Assembly (NCBI GenBank): GCA_947177105.1
Contig: CAMWTF010000011.1
Location: 1 to 18,523, forward strand
Direction of reading: 5' to 3'
Length of the DNA stretch: 18,523 bases
Origin: an uncultured Lachnospiraceae bacterium
Lineage (GTDB): Bacteria; Bacillota; Clostridia; Lachnospirales; Lachnospiraceae
Shown: in pieces, positions 1 through 6,564 of the stretch
Layout of the letters: every line of letters begins with the position of its first letter
How positions within the stretch are numbered: the stretch's first letter is position 1
The notes under the pieces: generated by a model
What the model was told of the DNA's origin: nothing
Database searches by the model: none
What the model saw: only the letters and a program-made list of their open reading frames with translations
Translations under genes and position numbers: made by a program

Positions 1-38
1 AATACATCTCTTTTTTGAATATGTCCTTTACGTGGCAC
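1..38 (-). CDS. rpsG: 30S ribosomal protein S7, N-terminal fragment
   Basis: Only the first 12 codons lie in the window. The minus strand reads from a GTG start at 38 into residues (M)PRKGHIQKRDV, the usual beginning of bacterial S7 in Firmicutes. S7 nucleates assembly of the 30S head by binding 16S rRNA. An AAGGAGG ribosome binding site lies at 47-53 on the minus strand, 8 nt before the GTG, which fixes the start. The gene follows rpsL in the same direction, the standard str operon order. The rest of the gene runs off the left edge. Confidence 0.9.
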   Translation of the reverse strand, partial: MPRKGHIQKRDV

Positions 39-168
39 GGTTCTTCCCTCCTTAACAATTTGGTTTCGTTAATTCATCGGTACTCACATGTGTTTCCCCA
101 AGTGTTCGTGCGGGTATATCTGTAGTCCAGAATTCCAACACTTTTCTTAGTTTCGTTGTTGTGGTCCG

Positions 169-190
169 AGATGCTGCCCCTGCAGCATCT
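169..190 (-). other. Hairpin in the rpsL-rpsG intergenic region
   Basis: The 218 bp between rpsL and rpsG (39-256) hold no convincing gene. They include a perfect 9-bp hairpin, AGATGCTGC at 169-177 against GCAGCATCT at 182-190, with a 4-nt loop. No T-tract follows on either strand, so it is not a classical terminator. It may affect processing or translation of the rpsL-rpsG mRNA; S7 commonly regulates this operon, but I cannot identify an S7 site here. Confidence 0.4.
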
Positions 191-256
191 TAGGATACGG
201 CATCGAAAAGGCCGTCCCTATTTTCCCAAATACTTTTCCAGTCTGCCTGCGGATGC

Positions 257-679
257 TTACTTTTTAGCGTCTTTAGGTCTCTTAGCGCCGTACTTGGAAC
301 GAGCCTGCCTTCTGTTAGCAACTCCCGCAGTGTCCAGCGTACCACGGATAATGTGATATCTGGTACCGGGCAGATCCTTAACTCTTCCGCCTCTGATCAG
401 AACAACGCTGTGCTCCTGCAGATTGTGGCCCTCACCGGGAATGTAGCTGGTAACCTCGATTCCGTTGGAGAGACGCACTCTGGCGATCTTTCTGAGAGCA
501 GAGTTAGGCTTCTTGGGGGTTGCAGTCTTAACAGCGGTGCAAACGCCTCTCTTCTGAGGGGAAGAAGCATCCGTAGCCTTCTTGTGCAGGGAGTTGTAAC
601 CCTTCTGCAAAGCGGGAGCGGTGGACTTCTTCACCGATGTCTGGCGACCCTTTCTTACTAACTGGTTAAATGTTGGCAT
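257..679 (-). CDS. rpsL: 30S ribosomal protein S12
   Basis: S12 is a universal small-subunit protein at the decoding centre and contributes to translational accuracy. The 140-residue product matches the family along its length: an N-terminal MPTFNQLVRKGR, the TPKKPNSALRK loop, and GRVKDLPGTRYHIIRGTLD near the C-terminus. The lysines where streptomycin-resistance substitutions usually occur (in TPKKPNS and GRVKDLP) are both wild type. An AGAGGTG ribosome binding site precedes the ATG. The gene has its own sigma-A promoter at 773-801, so it does not depend on readthrough from rpoC. In this genome rpoC is about 7 kb upstream instead of adjacent, which is unusual for the str region. Confidence 0.98.
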   Translation of the reverse strand: MPTFNQLVRKGRQTSVKKSTAPALQKGYNSLHKKATDASSPQKRGVCTAVKTATPKKPNSALRKIARVRLSNGIEVTSYIPGEGHNLQEHSVVLIRGGRVKDLPGTRYHIIRGTLDTAGVANRRQARSKYGAKRPKDAKK

Positions 680-743
680 TCTGTTTCACCTCTTTCTAAA
701 TAATGTGATTTGTTCTGCGCACATTCTGCCTGCTGTTTTCCAC

Positions 744-796
744 AAAAAAAGCATCCGCGCGCATGCTATATTAGTATAGCCACTTGCGGATGCTTT
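744..796 (-). terminator. Terminator-like hairpin downstream of rfbD, overlapping the rpsL promoter
   Basis: On the minus strand GCATCCGC (complement of 786-793) pairs with GCGGATGC (complement of 751-758), and seven T residues follow (744-750). An internal GCTATA/TATAGC palindrome (765-780) sits in the loop. RNA coming from rfbD could fold the whole structure and terminate. RNA started at the promoter inside it would contain only the 3' arm and could not. The loop between the 8-bp arms is long (27 nt), so terminator strength is uncertain. Confidence 0.5.
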
Positions 797-801
797 GTCA
801 A
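773..801 (-). promoter_or_regulatory. Sigma-A promoter for rpsL-rpsG
   Basis: The minus strand carries TTGACA (796-801) and TATACT (773-778) separated by exactly 17 bp, close to the housekeeping sigma consensus. Transcription would start near 766, giving an rpsL leader of about 85 nt. The -10 box lies inside the GCTATA/TATAGC palindrome and the whole promoter lies between the arms of the terminator-like hairpin. Confidence 0.85.
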
Positions 802-868
802 CAAATATTTTCAAGTTTTTTCAGTGTTTCAGGTGTGTTTATAAAAAAGAACAAAAGCTGCGCCGGGA

Positions 869-1717
869 TTAACGCTCCAGAATAATATCCAGATACCTTT
901 TCAGCGCATCCTGCCATGCAGGCAGCCTCTCAAAGCCATTCTCCTCCAGCTTGTCCTTGCTCATGCGGCTGTTGGCAGGGCGGCTGGCCTTGGCGCCATA
1001 CTCCGCGGTGCTCACAGGCTTTACCGTCATAGGAATGCCCGCCTCCTGGAAAATGGCGCAGGCAAACTCATACCAGGAGCAGATTCCCTCGTTGGTGGCA
1101 TGATAGATCCCGTACTTCTCCGTCTGCACCATATCCACCAGCAGCCTGGCCAGGTCATAAGTATAGGTGGGAGATCCGAACTGGTCGTTGACCACCGTAA
1201 TCGTATCATGGTTCTCGGAAAGTTTCAGCATGGTTTTGATAAAATTCTTGCCGTTGACACCAAACACCCAGGCGATCCGCACGATAAAGTACCGCTCCAG
1301 CAGTTCCTGCACCGCCAGCTCGCCCTCATACTTGGTCTGCCCGTAGACACTCTGGGGCTCTCTGTCATCCTCCGGCTCCCAGGGTCTCTCCCCCTGGCCG
1401 CTGAACACATAGTCCGTGCTGATATAGATCATTTTGATATCCAGATCCTTACATGCCTCCGCTATATTCCGGGTCCCCTCCGCATTGACCCTGCGGCACA
1501 GCTCCTCGTTCTCCTCAGCCGCATCCACCGCCGTGTAGGCAGCGCAATGGATCACCGCGTCCGGCGCCTCCTGGCGGATGACTCTGCTCACGCTGTCCCT
1601 GTCGGTGATATCCATCTCCTGGATGTCTACTCCCACCGCTTCTATATCTCTCTTCTCCAGCTCGTTTACCACATCGTAGCCCAGCTGACCCTTTACGCCT
1701 GTCACCAGAACCTTCAT
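869..1717 (-). CDS. rfbD: dTDP-4-dehydrorhamnose reductase
   Basis: This enzyme (RfbD/RmlD) makes the last step of dTDP-L-rhamnose synthesis, reducing dTDP-4-dehydro-L-rhamnose with NAD(P)H in the cytoplasm. The 282-residue protein is full length for the family. It has the N-terminal nucleotide-binding motif TGVKGQLG (residues 6-13), the STDYVF strand (100-105) and the short-chain dehydrogenase pair Tyr125 and Lys129 in YGQTK. The ATG at 1717 is 5 nt after AGGGAGG (1723-1729). It is an orphan: no rfbA, rfbB or rfbC gene is in the window. The leader carries two tandem copies of the structured repeat (1731-1960), and a small membrane protein gene lies upstream in the same direction. Confidence 0.93.
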   Translation of the reverse strand: MKVLVTGVKGQLGYDVVNELEKRDIEAVGVDIQEMDITDRDSVSRVIRQEAPDAVIHCAAYTAVDAAEENEELCRRVNAEGTRNIAEACKDLDIKMIYISTDYVFSGQGERPWEPEDDREPQSVYGQTKYEGELAVQELLERYFIVRIAWVFGVNGKNFIKTMLKLSENHDTITVVNDQFGSPTYTYDLARLLVDMVQTEKYGIYHATNEGICSWYEFACAIFQEAGIPMTVKPVSTAEYGAKASRPANSRMSKDKLEENGFERLPAWQDALKRYLDIILER

Positions 1718-1730
1718 CTTGTCCTCCCTA

Positions 1731-1960
1731 TTTTAGTTCCGCAGATTCCCTGCCAACACACGGGCAATTGATAAATGGCAGGCCGCTTTAGGGCGTCCTG
1801 TCATTTATCAGTGCGTTGTCAGGGCATCTGCTGTTTTTAGTTCCGCAGATTCCCTGCCAACACACGGGCAATTGATAAATGGCAGGCCGCTTTAGGGCGT
1901 CCTGTCATTTATCAGTGCGTTGTCCGGGCATCTGCTGTTTTTTAGTTCCGCAGATTCCCT
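1731..1960 (-). repeat. Tandem structured leader element upstream of rfbD (two units plus a terminal partial)
   Basis: Units at 1735-1838 (104 bp) and 1839-1943 (105 bp) differ by one substitution and one extra T. A partial third start follows at 1944-1960. On the minus strand each unit is bordered by TGCGGAACTAAAA (1731-1743, 1835-1847, 1940-1952). Each folds as GCAGATGCCCTG against CAGGGAATCTGC (one mismatch), then CAACGCAC against GTGTGTTG, then an unpaired 3' ATTGCCC, then TGATAAATGACAGG against CCTGCCATTTATCA around a loop. The last border ends 14 nt before the rfbD ATG. This is the minus-strand member of the leader family also found at 2318, 4461 and 6989. Function unknown; a cis-acting RNA is the simplest reading. 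Confidence 0.8.
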
Positions 1961-1963
1961 CAA

Positions 1964-2206
1964 TTACGGAAACAACAGCTCCATACGGGACACCTTCTCG
2001 TACTCCAGTTCCCGTACCGTCTCTTTTAGTTTTTTCAGATTCCATCCCAAATATACCGGCTGTCCCTCCCCGACCTCGGCGATCCGCCTGCGCCACCGGA
2101 CGCAGCGCATCACATAACAGGCAAAACCGGCCGTCAACGCCACGGTCAAAACCGCTATGCCCAGGCCAAAACAAACATGCAGGCCCATCATATTTTTCGG
2201 AACCAT
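1964..2206 (-). CDS. Small single-pass membrane protein, unknown function
   Basis: The 80-residue product has a hydrophobic helix near the N-terminus (about LHVCFGLGIAVLTVALTAGFACYV), then a basic stop-transfer patch (RCVRWRRR), then a short cytoplasmic tail that may form a coiled coil (WNLKKLKETVRELEYEKVSRM). The ATG at 2206 is preferred over the longer frame because AAGGAG (2215-2220) lies 8 nt upstream. The stop is only 4 nt from the structured repeat that leads into rfbD, so the two genes probably share a transcript. It is divergent from the sigma factor gene. I do not recognise the family. Confidence 0.6.
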   Translation of the reverse strand: MVPKNMMGLHVCFGLGIAVLTVALTAGFACYVMRCVRWRRRIAEVGEGQPVYLGWNLKKLKETVRELEYEKVSRMELLFP

Positions 2207-2269
2207 TCCCTTCACTCCTTGCACTGTCATCAAATATATCACAAATCTATAAAAAAAGACAGGGATATC

Positions 2270-2298
2270 TTGAAAAAAGGTTCATTTTTTTTTATAAT
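2270..2298 (+). promoter_or_regulatory. Sigma-A promoter for the sigma factor operon
   Basis: TTGAAA (2270-2275) and a perfect TATAAT (2293-2298) are separated by 17 bp, with a T-rich spacer. Transcription should start near 2305, about 13 nt before the first arm of the leader element at 2318. This makes the element the very beginning of the mRNA. Confidence 0.8.
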
Positions 2299-2317
2299 AA
2301 AAAACATATGGTACATC

Positions 2318-2439
2318 GGCATATGCGGAACTCTAAACAGCATATGCCTGACCAGTACACAGAACAATTGCTGGCCGCTTATTGGACAGAAATTGTTCTG
2401 CCAGATGTGGTACTGGACAGGCATATGCGGAACTCTAAA
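2318..2439 (+). ncRNA. Structured leader element upstream of the sigma factor gene
   Basis: The element is bordered by two identical 20-nt copies (2318-2337 and 2420-2439) ending in TGCGGAACTCTAAA. State 1: GGCATATG (2318-2325) pairs with CATATGCC (2341-2348). State 2: 2340-2358 pairs with 2410-2428 over 19 positions with a single A-A mismatch, enclosing a perfect 10-bp stem (2360-2369 with 2391-2400). The states share 2341-2348 and exclude each other. The 3' border ends 20 nt before the ATG, next to the ribosome binding site. This is the most regular member of the family. No long T-tract follows the hairpins, so control of translation or RNA stability is more likely than intrinsic termination. 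Confidence 0.75.
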
Positions 2440-2459
2440 TAGAGAGGGGGCGGGACCAC

Positions 2460-3017
2460 ATGCCGGAACCGAATCACCAATATCTGGCCGGGCTCGTCAT
2501 CCGTTTTAAACAGCGGGACGCCGATGCCTTTGCCGAGTTATACGCTCTTACATATAATAAGGTATACAATTATGCCCGGCATTACCTGAAGGACGAATAC
2601 CTGGCCCAGGATGCCATGCAGGAAGTTTACATATCCGCTTTCCGCAATATAGAAAAGCTCAGCGACCCCACCTTGTTTATCGCCTGGCTGAATCGTATCT
2701 CTTTCCATGTGTGTTATGACATCCAGCAGAAGCAATATGGCCATCAGGATTTCTCCGATCCGGAATTGCTGGAGCTGGTGCGGGACGAACGTCCCCACTC
2801 GGATCCAGAAGCCCTGGCACTGTATTGGGACGAGGTTGCCAGACTCCGCCGGGCCATGGACGAGCTTCCTTTTCAGGAGCGGGCGGTTCTGTCCATGCGC
2901 TATTACAGCAACATGAAGCTGGAGGAAATCGCAAACACCATGGAACTGAGCCGCAGCACCATCAAGCGCTATATTGCCTCCGGCAAGGAACACCTGGCCC
3001 GGAAATTGAAAGGATAG
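2460..3017 (+). CDS. ECF-type RNA polymerase sigma factor
   Basis: The 185-residue protein is the normal size for an extracytoplasmic-function sigma factor. Region 2 spans about residues 22-90, with the DAFAELYALTYNKVYNYARHYL helix and the DAMQEVYISAFRNI core-binding segment. Region 4 spans about 130-180, with the ELPFQERAVLSMRYY helix and the helix-turn-helix LEEIANTMELSRSTIKRYI. The ATG is preceded by a GA-rich ribosome binding site at 2442-2450. A sigma-A promoter and the structured leader lie upstream. The next gene starts 7 nt after the stop and encodes a one-pass membrane protein, a layout typical of a sigma/anti-sigma pair. Its target promoters are unknown. Confidence 0.9.
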   Translation: MPEPNHQYLAGLVIRFKQRDADAFAELYALTYNKVYNYARHYLKDEYLAQDAMQEVYISAFRNIEKLSDPTLFIAWLNRISFHVCYDIQQKQYGHQDFSDPELLELVRDERPHSDPEALALYWDEVARLRRAMDELPFQERAVLSMRYYSNMKLEEIANTMELSRSTIKRYIASGKEHLARKLKG

Positions 3018-3024
3018 CATATAT

Positions 3025-3240
3025 ATGGCATTAAATAAATATAAGAAGAAATATGAAATAAGCAAAAAAGAAGCCGAGGCGGTTTTGCAGGATATTCTCG
3101 CCGCCAATGGTCAGGACGACATTGCTGGCCGCTCCCACCGGGCGTTTCACAGAAATGCAGGCCGTCAGCTTTGGATTTCCGTTGCGGCTGTGCTGGTGAT
3201 CCTGTTGACTCTGGCCGGCATTTTGCTGTGGCAGCAGTAA
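3025..3240 (+). CDS. Small single-pass membrane protein, possible anti-sigma partner
   Basis: The 71-residue product has a charged N-terminus (KYKKKYEISKKEAEAVLQDIL) that should be cytoplasmic, and one C-terminal membrane helix (about residues 48-69) ending in LWQQ. It starts 7 nt after the sigma factor stop, with AAAGGA (3009-3014) as ribosome binding site. Position and topology suggest a membrane tether for the sigma factor. It lacks the His-Cys-Cys zinc motif of classical anti-sigma factors and has almost no extracellular part to act as sensor. The anti-sigma role is inference from context only. Confidence 0.65.
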   Translation: MALNKYKKKYEISKKEAEAVLQDILAANGQDDIAGRSHRAFHRNAGRQLWISVAAVLVILLTLAGILLWQQ

Positions 3241-3274
3241 GCTGTCCGTACAGGAAAGGTTTTTACAAGCAAAT

Positions 3275-4447
3275 ATGAAAAAGAGTGTCTTATTAAAACT
3301 AATTTCATATGGCATGTGTACTATGCTGCTCACCGGCTGTGGGGACGCTACCTCTATATCCATCCCCTCTGCCGAGCAGCCAGCCCAGGAACAGTCCGGT
3401 ATCATGGGGGCTTTGCAGATAGGCGCCACCAGTTCTCCGGAGGACATAGGTTCCTCGGAGACGGCCAGCTCTCCCGGTTCCGTCAACTCTTCCGAGTCTG
3501 CCGGCTCTCTTGATGCCGCCGGGCAGACGGGGGAACCGGTCTCCGGCAGCGCCTCTGCGCCCACGGCAGCCCCCACAGCCACGCCAGAACCAACTCCGGA
3601 GCCCACCCCCTTCGTGCCGCTTCGGGACAATACACCCTATTGCCCTATCCCCACGGCTCCCGGCACGGTAACCTACGGCAACGATGTGACTACCATCGAT
3701 GCCTCCAACCTGGAGCAAGGATATATCATGGCCAATTATACAGGCGCTTGTCCCAAAGTCAAGCTGCAGGTTATAGGCCCCGACTCTCACACCTGCACCT
3801 ACGACCTGAACACGGCACAGTTCCAGGCCATTCCCCTGACGGCAGGGGACGGCAGCTACACCGTTACTGTCAATGAAAATATACAGGGGAAGGAATACAG
3901 CGTCAGCTATGAAGTGAACCTGGATGTTTCTATGTCCGATCCCTTCAGCCCCTACCTGTCCCCCAGTTCCTATGTAAACTATAACGCAGACACCCATGCG
4001 GTGGAACTGGCGGCGGAGTTGTGCGAAACCGCCTCCTCCGATCTGGAATGCGTGTCCGCCATTTATAACTATATCATCGAAAATATTGAATATGACTATG
4101 ACAAGGCCGGCCAGATTACCAGCGGCGCTCTGTCCAGCTATATCGCCGATATCGATGCCACTCTAGAAAACGGCAAGGGCATCTGTCTGGACTATGCCGC
4201 CCTGATGGCCTGTATGCTGCGCACACAGCATATTCCCACCCGTCTGGAGGTAGGCTATGCCTCCCTCGCCTACCACGCCTGGGTCAGCGTCTATCTCACG
4301 GATGTGGGATGGGTCAACGGCATCGTGGAATTTGACGGCACCAGCTGGAACCTTATGGATCCCACTTACGCCGCCAGCAACAGCGAGGAAGATGTCAGGG
4401 AATTCATCGGGGATGGAACCAACTATTCCGTCAGGTACATTTATTAA
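3275..4447 (+). CDS. Transglutaminase-like lipoprotein
   Basis: The 390-residue protein starts with a lipoprotein signal peptide, MKKSVLLKLISYGMCTMLLTGC, with the lipidated cysteine at residue 22. A Ser/Gly/Ala-rich spacer and a Pro-Thr linker (about 95-115) follow, suggesting the domain stands off the membrane through the cell wall. The C-terminal third is a transglutaminase-like (papain-fold) domain with the triad Cys304 (GKGICLDYAAL), His334 (YHAWVSVY) and Asp362 (WNLMDPTY). Such domains may act as peptidases, cross-linkers or catalysts of cell-wall protein modification; the substrate is unknown. It follows the sigma factor and small membrane protein on the same strand and probably shares their mRNA. 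The ribosome binding site (GGAAAGG, 3253-3259) is about 15 nt from the ATG, longer than ideal. Confidence 0.88.
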   Translation: MKKSVLLKLISYGMCTMLLTGCGDATSISIPSAEQPAQEQSGIMGALQIGATSSPEDIGSSETASSPGSVNSSESAGSLDAAGQTGEPVSGSASAPTAAPTATPEPTPEPTPFVPLRDNTPYCPIPTAPGTVTYGNDVTTIDASNLEQGYIMANYTGACPKVKLQVIGPDSHTCTYDLNTAQFQAIPLTAGDGSYTVTVNENIQGKEYSVSYEVNLDVSMSDPFSPYLSPSSYVNYNADTHAVELAAELCETASSDLECVSAIYNYIIENIEYDYDKAGQITSGALSSYIADIDATLENGKGICLDYAALMACMLRTQHIPTRLEVGYASLAYHAWVSVYLTDVGWVNGIVEFDGTSWNLMDPTYAASNSEEDVREFIGDGTNYSVRYIY

Positions 4448-4460
4448 AGGGATTCAAGTC

Positions 4461-4560
4461 AGCATATTCCCGTAAAGCGCACTGTGCAATATTTGGATGC
4501 CCTGCAGCCGGATATTGGCACCGCTCTTGTGCGCCTGCAGAGGAGATGCGTAACTCAAAA
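4461..4560 (+). ncRNA. Structured leader element upstream of gspF-like gene (divergent copy)
   Basis: This aligns along its length with the element at 7035-7136 but differs at many positions. GCGCAC (4477-4482) pairs with GTGCGC (4529-4534). GTGCAATATTTGG (4484-4496) pairs with CCGGATATTGGCAC (4508-4521), with one bulge and two G-U pairs. The unpaired 3' segment CGCTCTT (4522-4528) lies between them. The element ends in TGCGTAACTCAAAA (4547-4560), 14 nt before the ATG and just before AAGGAG. The outer stem is weaker than in the other copies and no clear upstream TGCGG copy is visible, so this member may have only one state. Confidence 0.65.
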
Positions 4561-4574
4561 TAAGGAGAATGCAT

Positions 4575-5621
4575 ATGAAAGCGAAAAGAACACTTACACA
4601 GGCTGAGATCACCACATTCTGTTCCCAGACGGCTATGCTGCTTCAAGCCGGGATCACGCCGGTAGAAAGCATGAGCATCCTGCTCAGCGATATGAAAAAC
4701 GAACAGGGCAGGGAAATCCTTCAGGGCATCTGGGATGTGTGCAAAAAGGGCACAAGCTTTCACGAGGCATTGGAGAGCGTAGGCGTCTTCCCCGACTACT
4801 GTCTGCGCCTGATCGCCCTGGGCGAGGAATCCGGTAAACTGGACAGCTGCCTGCAGTCCCTGGCTGCCTACTATGAAAAGGAAGACAATATCCGCAAAAA
4901 TATCAAACAGGCTGTCTCCTACCCCCTGATTATGATTATCATGATGTTTGTGGTCATCTATGTGCTCATGAGCCGGGTGCTGCCGATTTTCAGTCAGGTA
5001 TTTGCCGAACTTGGCAGCGACATAGGCGGACTGGCCGCCTCCCTGATGAATCTGGGCAACACATTGAACCGCTATTCCGGCGTACTGCTTGGCTTTATAT
5101 GCTTAGCGCTGGCGCTATATTTTGCTTTCACCCGCATCCCTGCACTGAAAAGGCTTAACGCCCGTTTTGTGAACTGGTTCCCGCCCACCAGGGGCTTTTT
5201 TGAAAAATATGCCTGCCAGCGCTTTGCCAGTGGTCTAGCCATGACCTTCAGCAGCGGCATTGACACTTTCAGCAGCCTGGACATGGTAGCGGAATTGGTG
5301 GGCAATGCCAAGATGCATGACCAGATCCTGGGCTGTAAGGAGCGGCTGCGCAAGGGGGATAACCTGTCCGAGGCCCTGGTGGAATCCCAGATTTTCAGCA
5401 ATGTACATTCCCGCATGGTTGCCATCGGTTTCCGCAGCGGCAACATTGACACTGTCATGCAGAAAATTGCCGATTCCTACGAGAAGGAAACCGACGAGAA
5501 GATGCAGTCCATCATCGCTGTGTTGGAGCCCACTTTAGTAATTATCCTCTCCGTAATCGTAGGACTTATTCTGTTGTCCGTGATCCTGCCGCTGATGGGC
5601 ATTATGTCCAGTATTGGATAA
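4575..5621 (+). CDS. GspF/PilC-type inner-membrane platform protein
   Basis: Proteins of this family form the membrane platform that couples an assembly ATPase to pilin extraction in type II secretion and type IV pili. The 348-residue product has the usual two repeated F domains. The first is about residues 10-125 (LLQAGITPVESM, LGEESGKLDSCL) and the second about 210-330 (TFSSGIDTFSSLDM, GFRSGNIDTVMQKIADSYEKE). Membrane helices lie near 115-135, 170-190 and at the C-terminus (PTLVIILSVIVGLILLSVILPLMG). The second ATG at 4575 is chosen because AAGGAG (4562-4567) is 7 nt upstream, whereas the ATG at 4569 is only 1 nt away. It begins a run of pilin-like genes. No ATPase gene is adjacent. Confidence 0.9.
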   Translation: MKAKRTLTQAEITTFCSQTAMLLQAGITPVESMSILLSDMKNEQGREILQGIWDVCKKGTSFHEALESVGVFPDYCLRLIALGEESGKLDSCLQSLAAYYEKEDNIRKNIKQAVSYPLIMIIMMFVVIYVLMSRVLPIFSQVFAELGSDIGGLAASLMNLGNTLNRYSGVLLGFICLALALYFAFTRIPALKRLNARFVNWFPPTRGFFEKYACQRFASGLAMTFSSGIDTFSSLDMVAELVGNAKMHDQILGCKERLRKGDNLSEALVESQIFSNVHSRMVAIGFRSGNIDTVMQKIADSYEKETDEKMQSIIAVLEPTLVIILSVIVGLILLSVILPLMGIMSSIG

Positions 5622-5660
5622 TAAGAGGAAATATTAAGAGCTCTTATAGGAGGCATACAT

Positions 5661-5999
5661 ATGCGAAGCAATCGTTTTAACCCCACCCCTCTGGGATTCC
5701 TGCCCAGGCTGATCAGCCTGCTCCCCCTGCTGACAGGGATACTGATCCTGCTGCTGTTTTTGCAGGGTGTTCAGTCCGTCAGCAATACCACTGCCGCCAA
5801 GCAGCAGGAGAGCCTGGAAACAGCCCTTTCCCGCAGCATTGCCCAGTGCTATGCCGTGGAGGGTATGTATCCGCCCAGCCTGAATTATCTCAAGGAGCAT
5901 TATGGGCTGACCTACGATGAGGGCAAATTCCTGATCGACTATCAGCCCGTGGGGGCCAATCTGATGCCCGAGGTCGTGGTACTGCCCATAAAGCAATAA
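5661..5999 (+). CDS. Small membrane-anchored protein of the pseudopilus cluster
   Basis: The 112-residue protein has an N-terminal basic stretch, a membrane helix (about residues 14-37, LPRLISLLPLLTGILILLLFLQG) and an extracytoplasmic domain with a helix then IAQCYAVEGMYPPSLNYLKEHYGL. This last part resembles the compact C-terminal region of GspG-like pseudopilins, where the first helix is followed by a 'YP' turn. No prepilin cleavage motif is present, so it may be an anchored accessory pilin or a minor-pilin partner. AGGAGG (5648-5653) lies 7 nt before the ATG. It follows gspF by 39 bp and is likely co-transcribed with it. Confidence 0.75.
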   Translation: MRSNRFNPTPLGFLPRLISLLPLLTGILILLLFLQGVQSVSNTTAAKQQESLETALSRSIAQCYAVEGMYPPSLNYLKEHYGLTYDEGKFLIDYQPVGANLMPEVVVLPIKQ

Positions 6000-6042
6000 A
6001 TACATGGGGCTGTTTTCAGCCAAGAAATGGCGGAGGTCTGCT

Positions 6043-6534
6043 ATGAATACTAAACAGGAAAGAAATCATATTGTAGATGTGCTGTTTGTGCTGGCGTTGT
6101 TCGTGGTATTCACGCTGTCCGCGCTGGTTCTCGTAATCCTGGGAGCCAATGTTTACAGACAGACCGTCAGCTACATGGATGAGAATTATAATGCCCGGAC
6201 AGCCTACTCCTACCTGACAGAGAAAGTCCGGCAGAACGACCTCTATGACAGCATCTTTATCGGAGAACTGGAGGGAACTACGGCCCTGGTGCTGACCCAG
6301 GAAATCAACGACACCACTTATGCCACCTACCTCTATCTCCATGAGGGAAACCTGCGAGAATTGTTTATGCGCCAGGGAAGTGATATAGGAGCCGATCCCC
6401 TGTCCGCAGGCCAGAAGATCCTGCCCCTCATGGACTGGATCCCCGAGATGGTCGGAGACCATCTGCTGCATATCTCTCTGACCCTGGAGGACAGCACCCA
6501 AAAGGAATTGTACATCGCTCTCCGCAGCCAGTAG
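6043..6534 (+). CDS. DUF4860 family protein of the pseudopilus cluster
   Basis: The 163-residue protein has a short cytoplasmic N-terminus, one membrane helix (about residues 10-35, VDVLFVLALFVVFTLSALVLVILGANVY) and an extracytoplasmic domain beginning MDENYNARTAYSYLTEKVRQND. I recognise this pattern as DUF4860, a family of unknown function usually found beside GspF-like and pilin-like genes. The Asn-Ala-Arg-Thr-Ala region resembles the helix-to-strand part of GspJ-type minor pseudopilins, but that is inference. The ATG at 6043 is chosen because GGAGG (6032-6036) is 6 nt upstream; an earlier in-frame ATG at 6004 has no ribosome binding site. Confidence 0.8.
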   Translation: MNTKQERNHIVDVLFVLALFVVFTLSALVLVILGANVYRQTVSYMDENYNARTAYSYLTEKVRQNDLYDSIFIGELEGTTALVLTQEINDTTYATYLYLHEGNLRELFMRQGSDIGADPLSAGQKILPLMDWIPEMVGDHLLHISLTLEDSTQKELYIALRSQ

Positions 6535-6564
6535 AATTAATTTACCAGAAAGGAGGAGGCTCCT

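Noticed and set aside
1735..1960. CRISPR-like array (repeated units before rfbD)
   Set aside because: The units are directly joined and identical throughout, with no variable spacers, and are 104-105 bp long.
2318..2439. ECF sigma promoter: GGAAC followed by TCTAAA in the repeat
   Set aside because: The two boxes resemble -35 and -10 motifs but overlap with no 16-17 bp spacer, so they cannot be a promoter.
1879..2442. Plus-strand open frame of 187 codons crossing the rfbD repeats and the sigma leader
   Set aside because: It runs across the structured repeats, the promoter and the antisense small membrane protein, has low-complexity Pro/Ser composition and no ribosome binding site.
5636..5646. 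AAGAGCTCTTA palindrome between gspF and the next gene
   Set aside because: It is short, has no loop or T-tract, and does not resemble the leader family; chance is sufficient.
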